A stretch of DNA of 64,000 bases from Comamonadaceae bacterium. Lineage in GTDB: Bacteria > Pseudomonadota > Gammaproteobacteria > Burkholderiales > Burkholderiaceae_C. A program made the translations under genes and the position numbers. This document shows, piece by piece, positions 38,847-48,875 of this stretch (within the stretch, counting starts at the first letter, position 1; the number at the start of each line of letters is the position of its first letter). The notes under the pieces were generated by a model. That model was not told where the DNA came from. It did no database searches and worked only from the letters and a program-made list of their open reading frames with translations. The DNA lies in the NCBI GenBank assembly GCA_947442105.1, contig CANEVH010000011.1:1-64000 (forward strand), written 5' to 3'.

Positions 38847-41205
38847 GGGGCGCTCCTTCGGCAATGGGGTCAACAACAGGGTCAATACATCGAATCAACG
38901 CGTCCACCGCCAGCACGCCGTAGGGCATGACCAGCACCGGGTTGACATCGAGTTCGAGCAGGCGGTCGGCATGGCTTTGGGCGTAGTCAGCCACAACCAT
39001 GACCGCGTCCACCAGCGCAGCCACGTGGCCCGCAGGCTTGCCGCGAAAGCCGCGCAGCAGCGGCCAGACGCGCAAGGACTCCAGCGCCGCCTGCACCTCG
39101 TGGCGCTGCACCGGCAGCAGCAGGGTGCGGGCGTCTTGCAGCAGCTCCACCAAGACACCCCCGGCGCCCACGGTGAGCGACAGGCCAAACTGCGCGTCGC
39201 GCTGCACGCCCACAATGACTTCGGCCACTACGTTGGTGGCCATTTGCTCGACCAAAAACTGGTCCGAAAGATGGGCCATTTTGTCCAGCGCCGCGTGCAC
39301 TTGGCTCGCATTGGCCAGGTTCAGGTGCACCGCACCGGCCTCGGTTTTGTGCGCCAACTGCGCGGACACGGCCTTGAGCACGACGGGATAACCCAAGTAA
39401 TCGGCAGCGTCTGCCACCTGCGCGGCGGCCACCACCTGGCCTTTGGGCACCGGCAGGCCAAAGGCGGCCAAGGTGCGCTTGGCGGTGGCCTCGTCCAGGG
39501 TGCGCGGGCTGCCCGCTTGCAGCGCTTGCACCGGCGGGATTTGCTTCAACACGGCCAGCGACCGCGCCGCCGCGCCCACTTGGGCCGCGTGGGCAATGGC
39601 GTCCAGGCAATCGGGCAGGCCGTGCATGGGCGCAATGCCCTGGGCCATGAGCGCCTGGGCGTAATCCTCGGGCAGGTCTTCGGGCAGGCTGGCGACTACG
39701 GTGGCGGCTTTGCTGCGCGCGCTGCCCCCTGCGCCTCCCACTGAGCCGCCTGATACGCCTCCCACTAGGCCGTTGACTAAGCCATCTACTGCGTCACTAC
39801 TTGCAATGCTGCCCAGCGCGTCACCGGCGTGGGCTGCGGCCACAAAGGCGTCTACCGTGGTGCCCCAGCTGTCCGCGCTGCAGCGGTCCAAACGCGGATA
39901 GTCCAGCACCAGCAGGTGGGCGTCAAAGTTGCAGTCCATCAGGCCGGTAAAGCATTCGGTCTGCGCCGCCAGGTCGCCCCAGATATAGGTGTGGTAGTCC
40001 AACGGATTGGCCACAGTGACTTTGTCGCCCAGCACCGCGTGTAGGCGGGCGTGCGCCGGACCTGGGATGGGCGGCATGTCCAGGCCACGCGGCTGCGCCA
40101 AGTCGGCCACCAGCGAGGCCTCGCCGCCCGAGCAACTGGCCGAAATAATGCGCTTGCCGCCCAGCGCGCCGTGCACGTGCAAGAACTTGCAGGTCTCTAT
40201 CAGCCCGGCCGGGTCGCGCACGCGGGCCACGCCGCAGCGGGCGAATAGCGCGTCGTACAAGGCGTCGGGTCCGGCCAGCGAGCTGGTGTGGCTCATGGCG
40301 GTTTGTGCGCCCAGCGCGGACGACCCGGCCTTGAGCGCCACCAGCGGCACGCCCTGGCGCAGCGCCTTGAGCGCCACGCGCGAAAAAGCCGCCACATCGT
40401 CCAAGCCCTCAATGTGCATGCCAATCACGCTCACGCGCGGGTCGGCCAGCAGCGCATCGACCAGGCTTTCCACGCTATTGCCCGCTTTGTTGCCCACGGT
40501 AATCAAATAGGCCAGCGGCAGTGCGCGCCGCTGCATGGTCAGGTTCAGGCCGATGTTGCCGCTTTGGGTGATGAGTGCCACGCCGCGCTCCACGCGCTGG
40601 CCGCCGTGCTGGTCGGGCCACAAGGCCACGCCATCCAAATAGTTCAGCATGCCGTAGCAGTTGGGGCCGAGCAAGGCCATATCGCCCGCCTTGTGGACGA
40701 GCTGCTGCTGCAACGCCACGCCCGCGCCGCCCACTTCGGCAAAGCCCGAGGCGTAGCAAACCACGCCGCCTGCGCCGCGCGCGGCCAACTGGCCCACGAT
40801 GTCCACCGTGGCTTCGCGCGGCACAGCAACGAAGCTGGCGTCGGGCGCCTGGGGCAGCGCGGCCACGTTGGGGTAGCAGGCGATGCCTTCCACCGACGCC
40901 CGCGTGGGGTGCACCGGCCACAGGTCACCGGCAAAGCCCAGCTTGCGGCATTGGCGAATGGCCTCTGCGGCAGCGTTGCCGCCAAACACCGCGATGTGGC
41001 GCGGTGAAAACAGGCGTTGCAACTGCGCGCGACCGGCGCGGTCTTGATCGTCGCTTTGATCGTCGTCTTGATCGTCATTCCGCAGGCCGTCTTGCGCACC
41101 GCTCGTCACACCGCTCGTCACACCACTTACCTCGCCGTTTTCCATCCGCAACCCGTCTTGGGCCGCGTGTTCCCCCGCCGTGGCTGGCGCTGCGGGCGCG
41201 CTCAC
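38839..41205 (-). CDS. NDP-forming acyl-CoA synthetase family protein
   Basis: A 788-aa fusion of the CoA-binding/ligase alpha-like part ([34 protein letters not shown]) and a C-terminal ATP-grasp domain ([39 protein letters not shown]). Members ligate CoA to acids. In this operon it would activate gamma-butyrobetaine or crotonobetaine in place of CaiC. Two low-complexity stretches are odd: residues 25-58 with repeated SGVT and Asp/Gln runs, and a Val-Gly-Gly-Ser linker near 470-500 coded by in-frame DNA repeats. It overlaps the acyl-CoA dehydrogenase stop by 4 nt. Confidence 0.86.
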   Translation of the reverse strand: MSAPAAPATAGEHAAQDGLRMENGEVSGVTSGVTSGAQDGLRNDDQDDDQSDDQDRAGRAQLQRLFSPRHIAVFGGNAAAEAIRQCRKLGFAGDLWPVHPTRASVEGIACYPNVAALPQAPDASFVAVPREATVDIVGQLAARGAGGVVCYASGFAEVGGAGVALQQQLVHKAGDMALLGPNCYGMLNYLDGVALWPDQHGGQRVERGVALITQSGNIGLNLTMQRRALPLAYLITVGNKAGNSVESLVDALLADPRVSVIGMHIEGLDDVAAFSRVALKALRQGVPLVALKAGSSALGAQTAMSHTSSLAGPDALYDALFARCGVARVRDPAGLIETCKFLHVHGALGGKRIISASCSGGEASLVADLAQPRGLDMPPIPGPAHARLHAVLGDKVTVANPLDYHTYIWGDLAAQTECFTGLMDCNFDAHLLVLDYPRLDRCSADSWGTTVDAFVAAAHAGDALGSIASSDAVDGLVNGLVGGVSGGSVGGAGGSARSKAATVVASLPEDLPEDYAQALMAQGIAPMHGLPDCLDAIAHAAQVGAAARSLAVLKQIPPVQALQAGSPRTLDEATAKRTLAAFGLPVPKGQVVAAAQVADAADYLGYPVVLKAVSAQLAHKTEAGAVHLNLANASQVHAALDKMAHLSDQFLVEQMATNVVAEVIVGVQRDAQFGLSLTVGAGGVLVELLQDARTLLLPVQRHEVQAALESLRVWPLLRGFRGKPAGHVAALVDAVMVVADYAQSHADRLLELDVNPVLVMPYGVLAVDALIRCIDPVVDPIAEGAPHV

Positions 41206-42374
41206 GCGCCGTGCACGCGCAGCATGGCGCGCGAGATGATGTGGCGCTGGATTTCGCTGGTGCCGTCCCAGATGCGCTCTACCCGGGCGTCGCGCCAGTA
41301 GCGCTCAATAGGCAGCTGGTTCATCAAGCCCATGCCGCCAAAGATTTGCAGCGCGTTGTCAGTAACCCGCGCCAGCGCCTCAGAGGCAAATAGCTTGGCC
41401 ATCGCGGCGTCCGAATCGGTCATGGTGCCCTGGTCGCACTTCCAGGCGGCTTGCAGTGTCAAGAGTTCGGCGGCTGCCAGCTCGGTGGCCATGTCGGCCA
41501 GCTTGAATCCTGTTCCCTGAAACTTGCCGATCGGCTGGCCAAACTGCTTGCGCGTGGCGGCCCACTCGGTGGCCATTTCCATTACCCGCTGGCCCCGGCC
41601 CACGCTGGTGGCGGCCACGGTCAGGCGCGTGGCGCCCAGCCACTGGCCCATCAAATCAAAACCGGCACCTTCGTCGCCCAGGCGCTTGTAGGCGGGCACG
41701 CGGCAGTCGGTAAAAAACAGCTCGCACTGGTGGTAGCCCCGGTGCGACACGCAGGCCGGGCCACGGCGCACCGTCAGCCCCGGCGAATTCAGGTCCACCA
41801 AAAAGCCGGTGATCTTTTTCTTGGGGCCGTGCTTGGTGTCCTCGACCCCGGTGGCGGCAAACAGCACCACAAAGTCGCTCATGTCGGCATGGCTGATGAA
41901 GTGCTTGGTGCCGTTGATCAGGTAGTCGGCGTTCTCACCTGCGCCGTCGCGCGTGGCCCGGGTTTGCATGCCGCGCACGTCCGAGCCGGCGTTGGGCTCG
42001 GTCATGGCCAGGCAGTCGTGGCGCTCGCCACGGATGGTGGGCATCAAATATTCTTCAATCTGCGCGCCTTCGCAAGCCCGCAAGATGTTGCTCGGGCGGG
42101 CAATCAGCATTTGCAGGCCGTAAGAAGCGCGCCCGAGTTCGCGCTCCATGAGCGTGATGCTGAAGTTGTCCAGCCCGCCGCCGCCCAGCTCGGCCGGCAT
42201 ATTGGCGGCGTACAGACCCACTTCAATGGCCTTGGCCTGGATGGACTGTGCCAGCGCGGGGTCAATCGCGTCGGTGCGCTCCACCTCGTCTTCAAACGGG
42301 TACAGCTCTTTTTCGACAAAGGCGCGCACCGTGTCGACGATCATGGTGTGTTCGGTGCTCAGGGCGAAATGCAT
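41202..42374 (-). CDS. Acyl-CoA dehydrogenase
   Basis: A 390-aa FAD enzyme of the acyl-CoA dehydrogenase superfamily: CLAMTEPNAGSDVRGMQT (substrate/FAD loop), RKQFGQPIGKFQG, and the C-terminal QIFGGMGLMNQLPIERYWRDARVERIWDGTSEIQRHIISRAML, which includes the FAD-binding and catalytic-base region (Glu in WDGTSE). Here it could oxidise gamma-butyrobetainyl-CoA to crotonobetainyl-CoA. Electrons would go to ETF. It follows a thioesterase gene by 32 bp. Confidence 0.92.
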   Translation of the reverse strand: MHFALSTEHTMIVDTVRAFVEKELYPFEDEVERTDAIDPALAQSIQAKAIEVGLYAANMPAELGGGGLDNFSITLMERELGRASYGLQMLIARPSNILRACEGAQIEEYLMPTIRGERHDCLAMTEPNAGSDVRGMQTRATRDGAGENADYLINGTKHFISHADMSDFVVLFAATGVEDTKHGPKKKITGFLVDLNSPGLTVRRGPACVSHRGYHQCELFFTDCRVPAYKRLGDEGAGFDLMGQWLGATRLTVAATSVGRGQRVMEMATEWAATRKQFGQPIGKFQGTGFKLADMATELAAAELLTLQAAWKCDQGTMTDSDAAMAKLFASEALARVTDNALQIFGGMGLMNQLPIERYWRDARVERIWDGTSEIQRHIISRAMLRVHGA

Positions 42375-42406
42375 GGTGCAGCTCTTTCAAATAGTCGGTA
42401 CGAACT

Positions 42407-42982
42407 TCAGGCCGTCTTGCGGCGTATGCCCATGGGCTTGCCCACCTGGAGCGGTGTGGGCAGGATGGCGTGGGCCAGGGCGATAGCGTGCAGGCGCGCC
42501 TGCAAGTCGGCGGGCATGGGCGTAGCGCGGCCTTGGGCCATGTCCACATGCACCAGCATTTGCTCGCCCGTGGCCAGCAAGTCGCCACTGGCGCCGTGGT
42601 GCATGGCGTGAAAAATGTGCACGCGCTTGTCGTCAAAGTCCAGCAGTTGCAGGGTCAGGCGCAGCGGTTCGCCCTCAGCCACTTCGCGGATGTTGTGGAT
42701 GTGGGTTTGCACCGTGTAGAGCGAGTGGCCGCCCTGGTCGCGGTAGGCCTCGTCAATGCCCACCAGGCGAAAAAACGCATCCGAGTTGTCGCCAAAAACC
42801 AGCAAGTAGCAGCACTCGCTCATGTGGCCGTTGTAGTCCACCCAGGCGGGCAGCACGGTGGGGCGGTACAGGCACAGGGGCGCGGCAATGGGCGCGGTCG
42901 GGTCCCACAGCGGCGCGGGCGTGCCTTCGAGCGGGGTGCCCAGGCCGTGGGATTTTTTGGCGGGGGAATCAGGGCTTGTCAT
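42407..42982 (-). CDS. Acyl-CoA thioesterase (hot-dog fold)
   Basis: A 191-aa 4-hydroxybenzoyl-CoA-thioesterase-like protein. The motif VLPAWVDYNGHMSECCYLLVFGD carries the Asp-x-x-Gly-His catalytic pattern. It is similar in layout to the other thioesterase here (44112), sharing PAWVD-NGH, so the two are paralogues. One could hydrolyse betainyl-CoA, the other carnitinyl-CoA. The start ATG 42982 is chosen where similarity begins; the ORF extension overlaps the next gene. Confidence 0.87.
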   Translation of the reverse strand: MTSPDSPAKKSHGLGTPLEGTPAPLWDPTAPIAAPLCLYRPTVLPAWVDYNGHMSECCYLLVFGDNSDAFFRLVGIDEAYRDQGGHSLYTVQTHIHNIREVAEGEPLRLTLQLLDFDDKRVHIFHAMHHGASGDLLATGEQMLVHVDMAQGRATPMPADLQARLHAIALAHAILPTPLQVGKPMGIRRKTA

Positions 42983-42995
42983 TTGCAAAACACTT

Positions 42996-44102
42996 TCAGG
43001 GCGGCGCGAGCAGCACGATTTTTCCGACGAAGTTTTTCGCGCTAAAGGTGGCTTGGGCCTGGGCGATGTCGCGCAGCGCAAAAGTGTGGGCCACCACCGG
43101 CGCAATCTCACCGCGCTCGATGTAGCCCAGCAGATTGTCAAAAATACGGTCGTCCTGGAAGGTGCAGCCCACCAGGGTGAGGTCTTTGAGGTACAGGGTG
43201 CGCAAATCCAGGGCCACCAGCGGCCCGGCGATCGCGCCTGAGGTGGCGTAGCGGCCCCCGCGCTTCAAGACATCCAGCAAGGTTGGCCACTGCGGACCGC
43301 CCACCAGGTCGATGACCACGTCCACGCTCTCTGCGCCCAGCGCGTGCGCCAGGTCGGCGTCGCGCGCCAGGCATTCGGCGGCGCCCAGCGCGCGCACGGC
43401 GGCGTGTTTGTCGGCGCCCGCCACGGCAATGACGTGCGCGCTCCGGCGGCCGGCCAGTTGCACCGCCGCGCTGCCCACGCCGCCCGAGGCACCGGTGACC
43501 AGCACGCGCTCACCCGCCTTCACCCCCGCGCGGTCCACCAGGTTTTCGGCGGTGGAATAGGCGCAGGGGAAGGACGCCAGTTCGGCGTCACTCAAGGCGC
43601 TGTGAATGGCCACAGCGGCATCCGCTGGCACCCGTGCGTATTGGGCAAAGCCGCCATCGCACTCCGAGCCAAAGTACCAGCAGGCGTATGGGCGGTAGTC
43701 GGCATAGGCCCGCAATATGGGCCGCACCAGCACGCGCTGGCCGATGCGCGCGGCGTCCACGCCCGGCCCCACGGCGGCAATGTGGCCGCAGCAGTCCGCA
43801 CCCTGGATGCGCGGAAAGGCCATGGGCGTGCCGCCCCAGCTGGGGTCGGCGTCCTGCGCGGTGTCAAACACCGCTGCGCTGCCTTCGGTAGCGCTGCCTG
43901 CGGTCTTGGAATACCAGCCCACGCGGGTGTTGATGTCGGTGTTGTTGACCGCGCTGGCCGCCACGCGAATCAGCACCTCCCCCGCGCGCGGCAGGGGCAG
44001 CGGCAGATCGTCGCGGTAATGCAACACCTCCGGCCCGCCAAAGGCGGTGAGCACCACCCCGTGCATGGTGGAAGGCAAGGCGGCGGCGTGCTCGGAGGTC
44101 AT
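42996..44102 (-). CDS. Zinc-type alcohol dehydrogenase / quinone oxidoreductase-like protein
   Basis: A 368-aa MDR-family protein: GroES-like N-terminus (GGPEVLHYRDDLPLPLPRAGEVLIRV) and Rossmann domain with VLVTGASGGVGSAAVQLAGRR near 200. The structural zinc cysteines are absent, and ASAVNNTDINTR resembles quinone-oxidoreductase members using NADPH. Length is a little above the 325-340 typical of quinone oxidoreductases. Its role in the operon is unclear; it might reduce an enone intermediate. Gaps of 9-13 bp to both thioesterase genes place it in the operon. Confidence 0.83.
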   Translation of the reverse strand: MTSEHAAALPSTMHGVVLTAFGGPEVLHYRDDLPLPLPRAGEVLIRVAASAVNNTDINTRVGWYSKTAGSATEGSAAVFDTAQDADPSWGGTPMAFPRIQGADCCGHIAAVGPGVDAARIGQRVLVRPILRAYADYRPYACWYFGSECDGGFAQYARVPADAAVAIHSALSDAELASFPCAYSTAENLVDRAGVKAGERVLVTGASGGVGSAAVQLAGRRSAHVIAVAGADKHAAVRALGAAECLARDADLAHALGAESVDVVIDLVGGPQWPTLLDVLKRGGRYATSGAIAGPLVALDLRTLYLKDLTLVGCTFQDDRIFDNLLGYIERGEIAPVVAHTFALRDIAQAQATFSAKNFVGKIVLLAPP

Positions 44103-44111
44103 GGTTATGCC

Positions 44112-44609
44112 TTATTTGGCCGGTGGCAGCGCCATCACGCGCCCCACCTGGGCCGGGCGCGGCAGATGCGCGTGCTGCGCCGCCAGCGGCTGCAAATAGG
44201 CTACCACCTGGGGCGCAAACGGCGTGGCGCGCGGGCCAGACATGTCCACATTGAGAAGCATTTGTTCGCTCACAGCCATCACGGTGGTTTGGCCCGCTGG
44301 GTGCAGGCTCAGGCACACATGCAGGCGCTTGGCGTCTACGCCCAAGACTTGCAAGCGCACTTCTACCACCGCACCTTGTTTCACCTCGTGCAGGTAGTTG
44401 ATATGCGCCTCCAGCGTGAACCAGGAGTGGCCGATGGCTTTGCGCCCGGCGTCATCCAGACCCGCCAAATCCATCAACGCGTCCACCGCGCTGCTGAACA
44501 GCACCATGTAATAGCCGTCGCGCAAGTGGCCATTGAAGTCCACCCACGCGGGGACTATGGTGGTGCGGTAGATGACGGGCAGCGCCGGGGCGCTGGCGGT
44601 GTCAGGCAT
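44112..44609 (-). CDS. cdhB: Betainyl-CoA thioesterase-like protein
   Basis: A 165-aa hot-dog-fold thioesterase with [26 protein letters not shown] (Asp-Phe-Asn-Gly-His). Its start overlaps the carnitine dehydrogenase stop by 8 nt. In Pseudomonas and relatives, the thioesterase coded next to or fused with carnitine dehydrogenase hydrolyses betainyl-CoA to glycine betaine, so I give it the cdhB role. The assignment of this one rather than the paralogue at 42407 rests on adjacency. Confidence 0.8.
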   Translation of the reverse strand: MPDTASAPALPVIYRTTIVPAWVDFNGHLRDGYYMVLFSSAVDALMDLAGLDDAGRKAIGHSWFTLEAHINYLHEVKQGAVVEVRLQVLGVDAKRLHVCLSLHPAGQTTVMAVSEQMLLNVDMSGPRATPFAPQVVAYLQPLAAQHAHLPRPAQVGRVMALPPAK

Positions 44610-45567
44610 CGGGCGCGATACCGTGTTTGAGTTTGGTGGCTTTGATGGCCTCTTGCACCGCCATCAGGCAGTCGTCGCGGTAGCGTTCCCAATCGGCAAT
44701 GCTGCGCTCGCCGAGTTGCTCCACGCTGCCTTCGGCCACGGCGTCGAGCAGGCTGTCGGTGAGTTCCGGGGCTTCGAGCTTGGTCCACGGCAGCTTGAGC
44801 GCCGGGCCAAACTGGGCCATGAAGTGGCGCATGCCCGCATCGCCCCCAGCCAGGGTGTAAATCAAAAAGCTGCCCATGAAGGACCAGCGCATGCCCGCGC
44901 CAAAGCGGATGGCGTCGTCAATCTCGCCGGTGGTGGCCACGCCGTCGTTGACCAGGTGCAGGGATTCGCGCCACATGGCCTCCAGCAGGCGGTCGGCGAT
45001 AAAGCCGGGCACCTCTTTGCGCACATGCAGCGGGCGCATGCCCAAGCTGCGGTAGACCCGCATGGCGGCTTGCACCGCCTCGGGCGCGGTGTGGACGCCG
45101 CCCACCACTTCCACCAGCGGCAGCAAATACACCGGGTTAAACGGATGGCCGACCACGCAGCGCTCGGGGTGCTGGGCGCTGGCATAAAAGTCGCTGGGCA
45201 AGAGGCCCGAGGTGCTCGAACCAATCAGCACATTAGGCCGCGCCGCAGCGGTGATTTGCGCGTGCAGCGCCAGTTTGAGGTCTTGGCGCTCGGGCGCGCT
45301 TTCTTGGATGAAGTCGGCGTGGGCCACGCATTCCTCCACCGTGGCCACAAATTTCAGGCGGTCTTGCGAAGCGCCGAGCGCCAGGCCTTGGGCGGTGAGC
45401 GCCCCCCAGGCTTTGGCGGTGCGCGCGCGCAAAGCGGCTTCGGCGCCGGGCGCTGGGTCCCAGGCAATCACGTCCAGGCCATGGGCCAGGGCGCGGGCGA
45501 CCCAGCCGCTGCCAATGACGCCGGTGCCCAGGGCGGCGAAGGTTTTGATGTCGGTAATGAAGTTCAT
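44602..45567 (-). CDS. cdhA: L-carnitine dehydrogenase
   Basis: Oxidises L-carnitine to 3-dehydrocarnitine with NAD. The 321-aa protein belongs to the 3-hydroxyacyl-CoA dehydrogenase family: [24 protein letters not shown] with the NAD-site Asp, [28 protein letters not shown] and catalytic [18 protein letters not shown], then [11 protein letters not shown]. The PERxxLK and WRESLHL features are those of carnitine dehydrogenases. The BKACE gene upstream and thioesterase downstream complete the known cdhA-cdhB-cdhC set. Gap to cdhC is 39 bp. Confidence 0.9.
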   Translation of the reverse strand: MNFITDIKTFAALGTGVIGSGWVARALAHGLDVIAWDPAPGAEAALRARTAKAWGALTAQGLALGASQDRLKFVATVEECVAHADFIQESAPERQDLKLALHAQITAAARPNVLIGSSTSGLLPSDFYASAQHPERCVVGHPFNPVYLLPLVEVVGGVHTAPEAVQAAMRVYRSLGMRPLHVRKEVPGFIADRLLEAMWRESLHLVNDGVATTGEIDDAIRFGAGMRWSFMGSFLIYTLAGGDAGMRHFMAQFGPALKLPWTKLEAPELTDSLLDAVAEGSVEQLGERSIADWERYRDDCLMAVQEAIKATKLKHGIAPDA

Positions 45568-45606
45568 GGTGGCTTGTCTCTTTTCAGATTACGTGCAGGC
45601 GGCGGA

Positions 45607-46494
45607 TCAGCCGCGCTTCTTCAGGCCCATTTTTTCGCGGCCCTGGGCTGGCGTCATGGGCGTGCCGCCCAGCCGGGTGATGATCTCAATCACGCGCTCG
45701 GTCAGCGAGCCGTTGGTGGCCAGCACGCCTTTGTCCAGCCAGAGGTTGTCTTCCAGCCCCACGCGCACATTGCCGCCCAGCAGCATGGCCTGCGCGGCCA
45801 TGGGCATTTGCGTGCGGCCAATGCCAAAGCCCGACCACACCACGCCCGGCGGCAGGTTGTCGACCATGGCTTTCATGGTGGTGGTGTCAGCCGGTGCGCC
45901 CCAAGGAATGCCCAGGCAGAGCTGGAACAGCGGGTTGTCCAGCAAGCCTTCCTTGATCATTTGCTTGGCAAACCACAGGTGGCCGGTGTCAAAAATCTCT
46001 AGCTCAGCCTTAACGCCCAGTTCGGTAATGCGTTTCGCACCGGCGCGCAAGGCGGCCGGGGTGGAGACATAAATCGTGTCGCCGTCGCCAAAGTTCAGCG
46101 TGCCGCAGTCCAGGGTACAAATTTCGGGCAGCAGTTGCTCCACATGAATCAGGCGCGCCAGGGGGCCAATCAGGTCGGTGTTGGGGCCAAAGCGGGTGGG
46201 CGTCTCACCAGATCCGATCTCCAGGTCGCCCCCCATGCCCGCGGTCAGGTTGACGATGATGTCCACGCCCGAGTCGCGAATGCGGTCCATCACCTCGGCA
46301 TACAAAGCCGGGTCACGGCTGAATTGGCCAGTCTCCGGGTTGCGCACGTGGCAGTGCACCACGGTGGCACCGGCCTTGGCCGCCTCCACCGCAGCGGCGG
46401 CGATTTGCGTGGGGGTGACGGGCACGTGCGGGCTTTTGCCTGCGGTGTCGCCCGCGCCGGTGAGCGCGCAGGTAATGATGACGTTGGGGTTCAT
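45607..46494 (-). CDS. cdhC: BKACE-family dehydrocarnitine cleavage enzyme
   Basis: A 295-aa beta-keto acid cleavage enzyme (DUF849/3-keto-5-aminohexanoate cleavage family). [36 protein letters not shown] and the zinc-binding His positions are typical, with a catalytic Glu/Asp in [11 protein letters not shown]. It would react 3-dehydrocarnitine with acetyl-CoA, giving betainyl-CoA and acetoacetate. The neighbours cdhA and cdhB support this substrate over others of the family. The start overlaps the class II aldolase stop (ATGA). Confidence 0.9.
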   Translation of the reverse strand: MNPNVIITCALTGAGDTAGKSPHVPVTPTQIAAAAVEAAKAGATVVHCHVRNPETGQFSRDPALYAEVMDRIRDSGVDIIVNLTAGMGGDLEIGSGETPTRFGPNTDLIGPLARLIHVEQLLPEICTLDCGTLNFGDGDTIYVSTPAALRAGAKRITELGVKAELEIFDTGHLWFAKQMIKEGLLDNPLFQLCLGIPWGAPADTTTMKAMVDNLPPGVVWSGFGIGRTQMPMAAQAMLLGGNVRVGLEDNLWLDKGVLATNGSLTERVIEIITRLGGTPMTPAQGREKMGLKKRG

Positions 46495-47234
46495 GATTTG
46501 TACTCCGGTTCTTCTTGGTCAAGGATGAGTTTGAGCGCCGCAAAGTGCAGCTCGCTGAAAGCGGTCGGGTAATCGTTCCACTGCGCGCAGGCCAGCGCGG
46601 CCAGCGGCTCAGGAATCAGCGCCAGTGGCCGCCCGGTGGACAGGGCCAGCACCTGCAGCTTGGCGGCTTTTTCCAGGTAATACAGTTCGTCCAGCGCCTG
46701 CGCCACCGTGGGGCCGACCACGATGACGCCATGGTTGCCCATGAAGAGCACGCTTTTGCCCTGCCCCATCAATCCGGCCACGCGCTGACCCTCGGAAGCG
46801 TCCAGCGCCATGCCCGCGTAGTCGCGGTCGTAGGCAATGCGGCCATGAAAGCGGCAGGCGTTTTGGTCCAGCGCCATCCATTCAAAGTTTTGCAGGCAGC
46901 ACAGCGTGGTGGCGTAAGGCATGTGGGTGTGCAGAATGCAGCGCGCCTGCGGCAGGCGCTTGTGCAATTCGGCGTGCAGGTGCCAGGCGGTGGGGTCTGG
47001 CGCATGGGCCGCCTGCGCGGCGACAGGCTGCGTAGCGTCCACCCGCAGCAAATCGCTGGCGCGGATGCGCGAAAAATGGCTGCCCGCCGGGTTGAGCAAG
47101 AACTGCGTGCCCGATGCGTTGAGCGCCAGGCTGAAATGGTTGGCAATGGCCTCGTGCATGTCCCAGCGCGCGGCCCAGCGAAAGGCGGCCGCCAAATCGG
47201 TGCGCGCTTGCTGCTCGTCGGTGGAGGCGGTCAT
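46491..47234 (-). CDS. Class II aldolase/adducin-domain protein
   Basis: A 247-aa zinc-dependent aldolase-like protein. [57 protein letters not shown] (zinc histidines) and [18 protein letters not shown] are family features. The usual sugar-phosphate sites are not complete, so the substrate is unknown. It is the first gene of the carnitine operon and overlaps cdhC. The start ATG 47234 has AGGTAAAA upstream. Homologues accompany carnitine genes in some bacteria, but I cannot assign a step. Confidence 0.82.
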   Translation of the reverse strand: MTASTDEQQARTDLAAAFRWAARWDMHEAIANHFSLALNASGTQFLLNPAGSHFSRIRASDLLRVDATQPVAAQAAHAPDPTAWHLHAELHKRLPQARCILHTHMPYATTLCCLQNFEWMALDQNACRFHGRIAYDRDYAGMALDASEGQRVAGLMGQGKSVLFMGNHGVIVVGPTVAQALDELYYLEKAAKLQVLALSTGRPLALIPEPLAALACAQWNDYPTAFSELHFAALKLILDQEEPEYKS

Positions 47235-47460
47235 TTTTACCTGCTGTGGAAGGTCCGTCGGTTGGCGCACTGTAAGGGGCAAAGGGGGCGAAAAATGGCG
47301 CGTAGACGACGATTTTCCCGAATTTTGCGACGATTTTTGCGCTTGCCAGAGCGCCGAAACTCCCCGGTAGCGCGCAAAACGTCGCTTTTTGAGTAGCCCA
47401 GGCCCAGCGGCTGTGTCACCATGGCGCGTATTGCTCTAGCCGCCCCTGCGCCCTCGCCCC
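47235..47460. promoter_or_regulatory. Divergent promoter region of carnitine operon and MFS gene
   Basis: A 226-bp spacer. It contains repeated GACGATTTT motifs (GACGACGATTTTCCC, GCGACGATTTTTGCG) and a reverse AAAACGTCGC, which could be regulator sites. I cannot place a promoter with confidence. Confidence 0.4.
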
Positions 47461-48744
47461 ATGACCTCTCTTCGCAAAAACGTCCTTACCTGGCCCCTGG
47501 CCTCGCTGCTCAGCGGCGTGAGCATGCTGGTGGTGGGCATTGCGCTGTTGTCGGTAGCCATTGGCGCGCAAGCGGGGTATGCCAAGTACTCGGCGCTGGT
47601 CACCGGCATGATCATGTCGGCCTACTTTGCCGGTTTTGTCTACGGCAGCTATGCCTGCCCGGCGCTGATACGGCGCGTGGGCTATATCCGCGCGTTTGCG
47701 GTGATGGCCTCGGTGGCTTCGGCCCTGCCGGTGCTGCACGCAGTGTGGACCAACCCCTGGTTTTGGGGATTGTTGCGCTTTGTTACCGGCCTGTGCATCG
47801 TGGGCTTGTACATGGTGATCGAGAGCTGGCTCAATGTGGTGGCCGACCGCGAGAGCCGCGGCAAGGTGTTTGCGGCCTACATGGCGGTCAGCGGCGTGTC
47901 CATGGCGCTGGGGCAGTGGTTGATTTTGGTGGGCGACCGCTTTGGCTTTGTGCCCTTTGCGCTGGTATCGGTGCTGTTTTCGTTTGCCCTCATTCCTACC
48001 ACCATGACCACCATCCGCGAGCCGCGCCAGGCGGAGGCGCCGTCGATGAACCTGCTGACCTTGTTTGTCATCTCGCCCATTGGCTTTATTGCCGCCCTAG
48101 GCTCAGGGCTGATCAACGGTACGTTTTACAGCCTGGGCAATGTGTTTGGCGACGGCGTGGGCTTTAGCGACAACCGCACTGCGGCCTTCATGGCCATCAC
48201 CATTCTGAGCGGCGCGGCCTTTCAGTGGCCGGTGGGGCATTTGTCCGACCGCTACGACCGCCGCTGGATTTTGTTTTGGATTTGCGTGACTTCGGCGGTG
48301 CTGGCGGCGGTGGGCTTTTATCTAGCGCGCGAATACGAGAACTTTCTCATTTTGCTGGGCGTGCTGTACGGAGCCCTGTCGTTTGCCATCTATGGCCTGA
48401 GTGTGGCGCACACCAACGATTTGATCGAGCCGTCCAAAGTGCTGGAGACCACGGGCGGCTTGCTGCTGCTCTATGGCATTGGCGCCACCATCGGCCCCAC
48501 GCTGGCGGGTGGCTTGATGGACTACATCGGCCCCGAAGGACTCATGATGTTTTTCGCCCTGGTGCTGGGCGCACTGGCGATGACGGTTTGGTATTACACC
48601 AAGCGCCAAGGCCGCGAACTGCCGGTCCCGCCGCACCGCGCCGACTACGTGATGATGGATGCCAGCTCTCAAGCCGTGCTGCAAATGGACCCGCGGGGTT
48701 TGGCGCCCGTTGAGGCGGGCGAGGCGCGCGAAACGCCGTCCTAA
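47461..48744 (+). CDS. MFS transporter (YcaD-like)
   Basis: A 427-aa major-facilitator protein with about twelve hydrophobic segments; the first half has YGSYACPALIRRVGYIRAFA, a loop 2-3 motif variant, and ENWLNVVAD-like ESWLNVVADRESRGKVFAAYM, typical of the YcaD group. The C-terminal 50 residues are cytoplasmic. It is divergent from the carnitine operon (226-bp spacer) and co-oriented with tmpA. It may carry a trimethylamine compound, but the substrate is not readable. Confidence 0.87.
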   Translation: MTSLRKNVLTWPLASLLSGVSMLVVGIALLSVAIGAQAGYAKYSALVTGMIMSAYFAGFVYGSYACPALIRRVGYIRAFAVMASVASALPVLHAVWTNPWFWGLLRFVTGLCIVGLYMVIESWLNVVADRESRGKVFAAYMAVSGVSMALGQWLILVGDRFGFVPFALVSVLFSFALIPTTMTTIREPRQAEAPSMNLLTLFVISPIGFIAALGSGLINGTFYSLGNVFGDGVGFSDNRTAAFMAITILSGAAFQWPVGHLSDRYDRRWILFWICVTSAVLAAVGFYLAREYENFLILLGVLYGALSFAIYGLSVAHTNDLIEPSKVLETTGGLLLLYGIGATIGPTLAGGLMDYIGPEGLMMFFALVLGALAMTVWYYTKRQGRELPVPPHRADYVMMDASSQAVLQMDPRGLAPVEAGEARETPS

Positions 48745-48837
48745 GCGTTGAACGTGCTTTCCTGCCGATTCGCGGCAATCCCCTCCAAACCCCTTTTTTC
48801 GCCATCGACGGTTTTTTTTTCCTGCCACACCCCCCAC

Positions 48838-48870
48838 CCCCCTCTCCTCCCCAGCGGGGAGGAGAGGGGG
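48838..48870. repeat. Perfect 15-bp hairpin after the MFS gene
   Basis: CCCCCTCTCCTCCCC and GGGGAGGAGAGGGGG flank the loop AGC. It lies 93 bp past the MFS stop. No T-run follows on the plus strand, so it is not a standard terminator, although it could stop transcription. A degenerate similar stretch (CCCCCCTCTCGCCC) occurs at 49114. Confidence 0.7.
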
Positions 48871-48875
48871 AGCTA

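Noticed and set aside
48838-48870. Rho-independent terminator of the MFS gene
   Set aside because: The stem is perfect, but no T-run follows on the plus strand; listed as a hairpin only.
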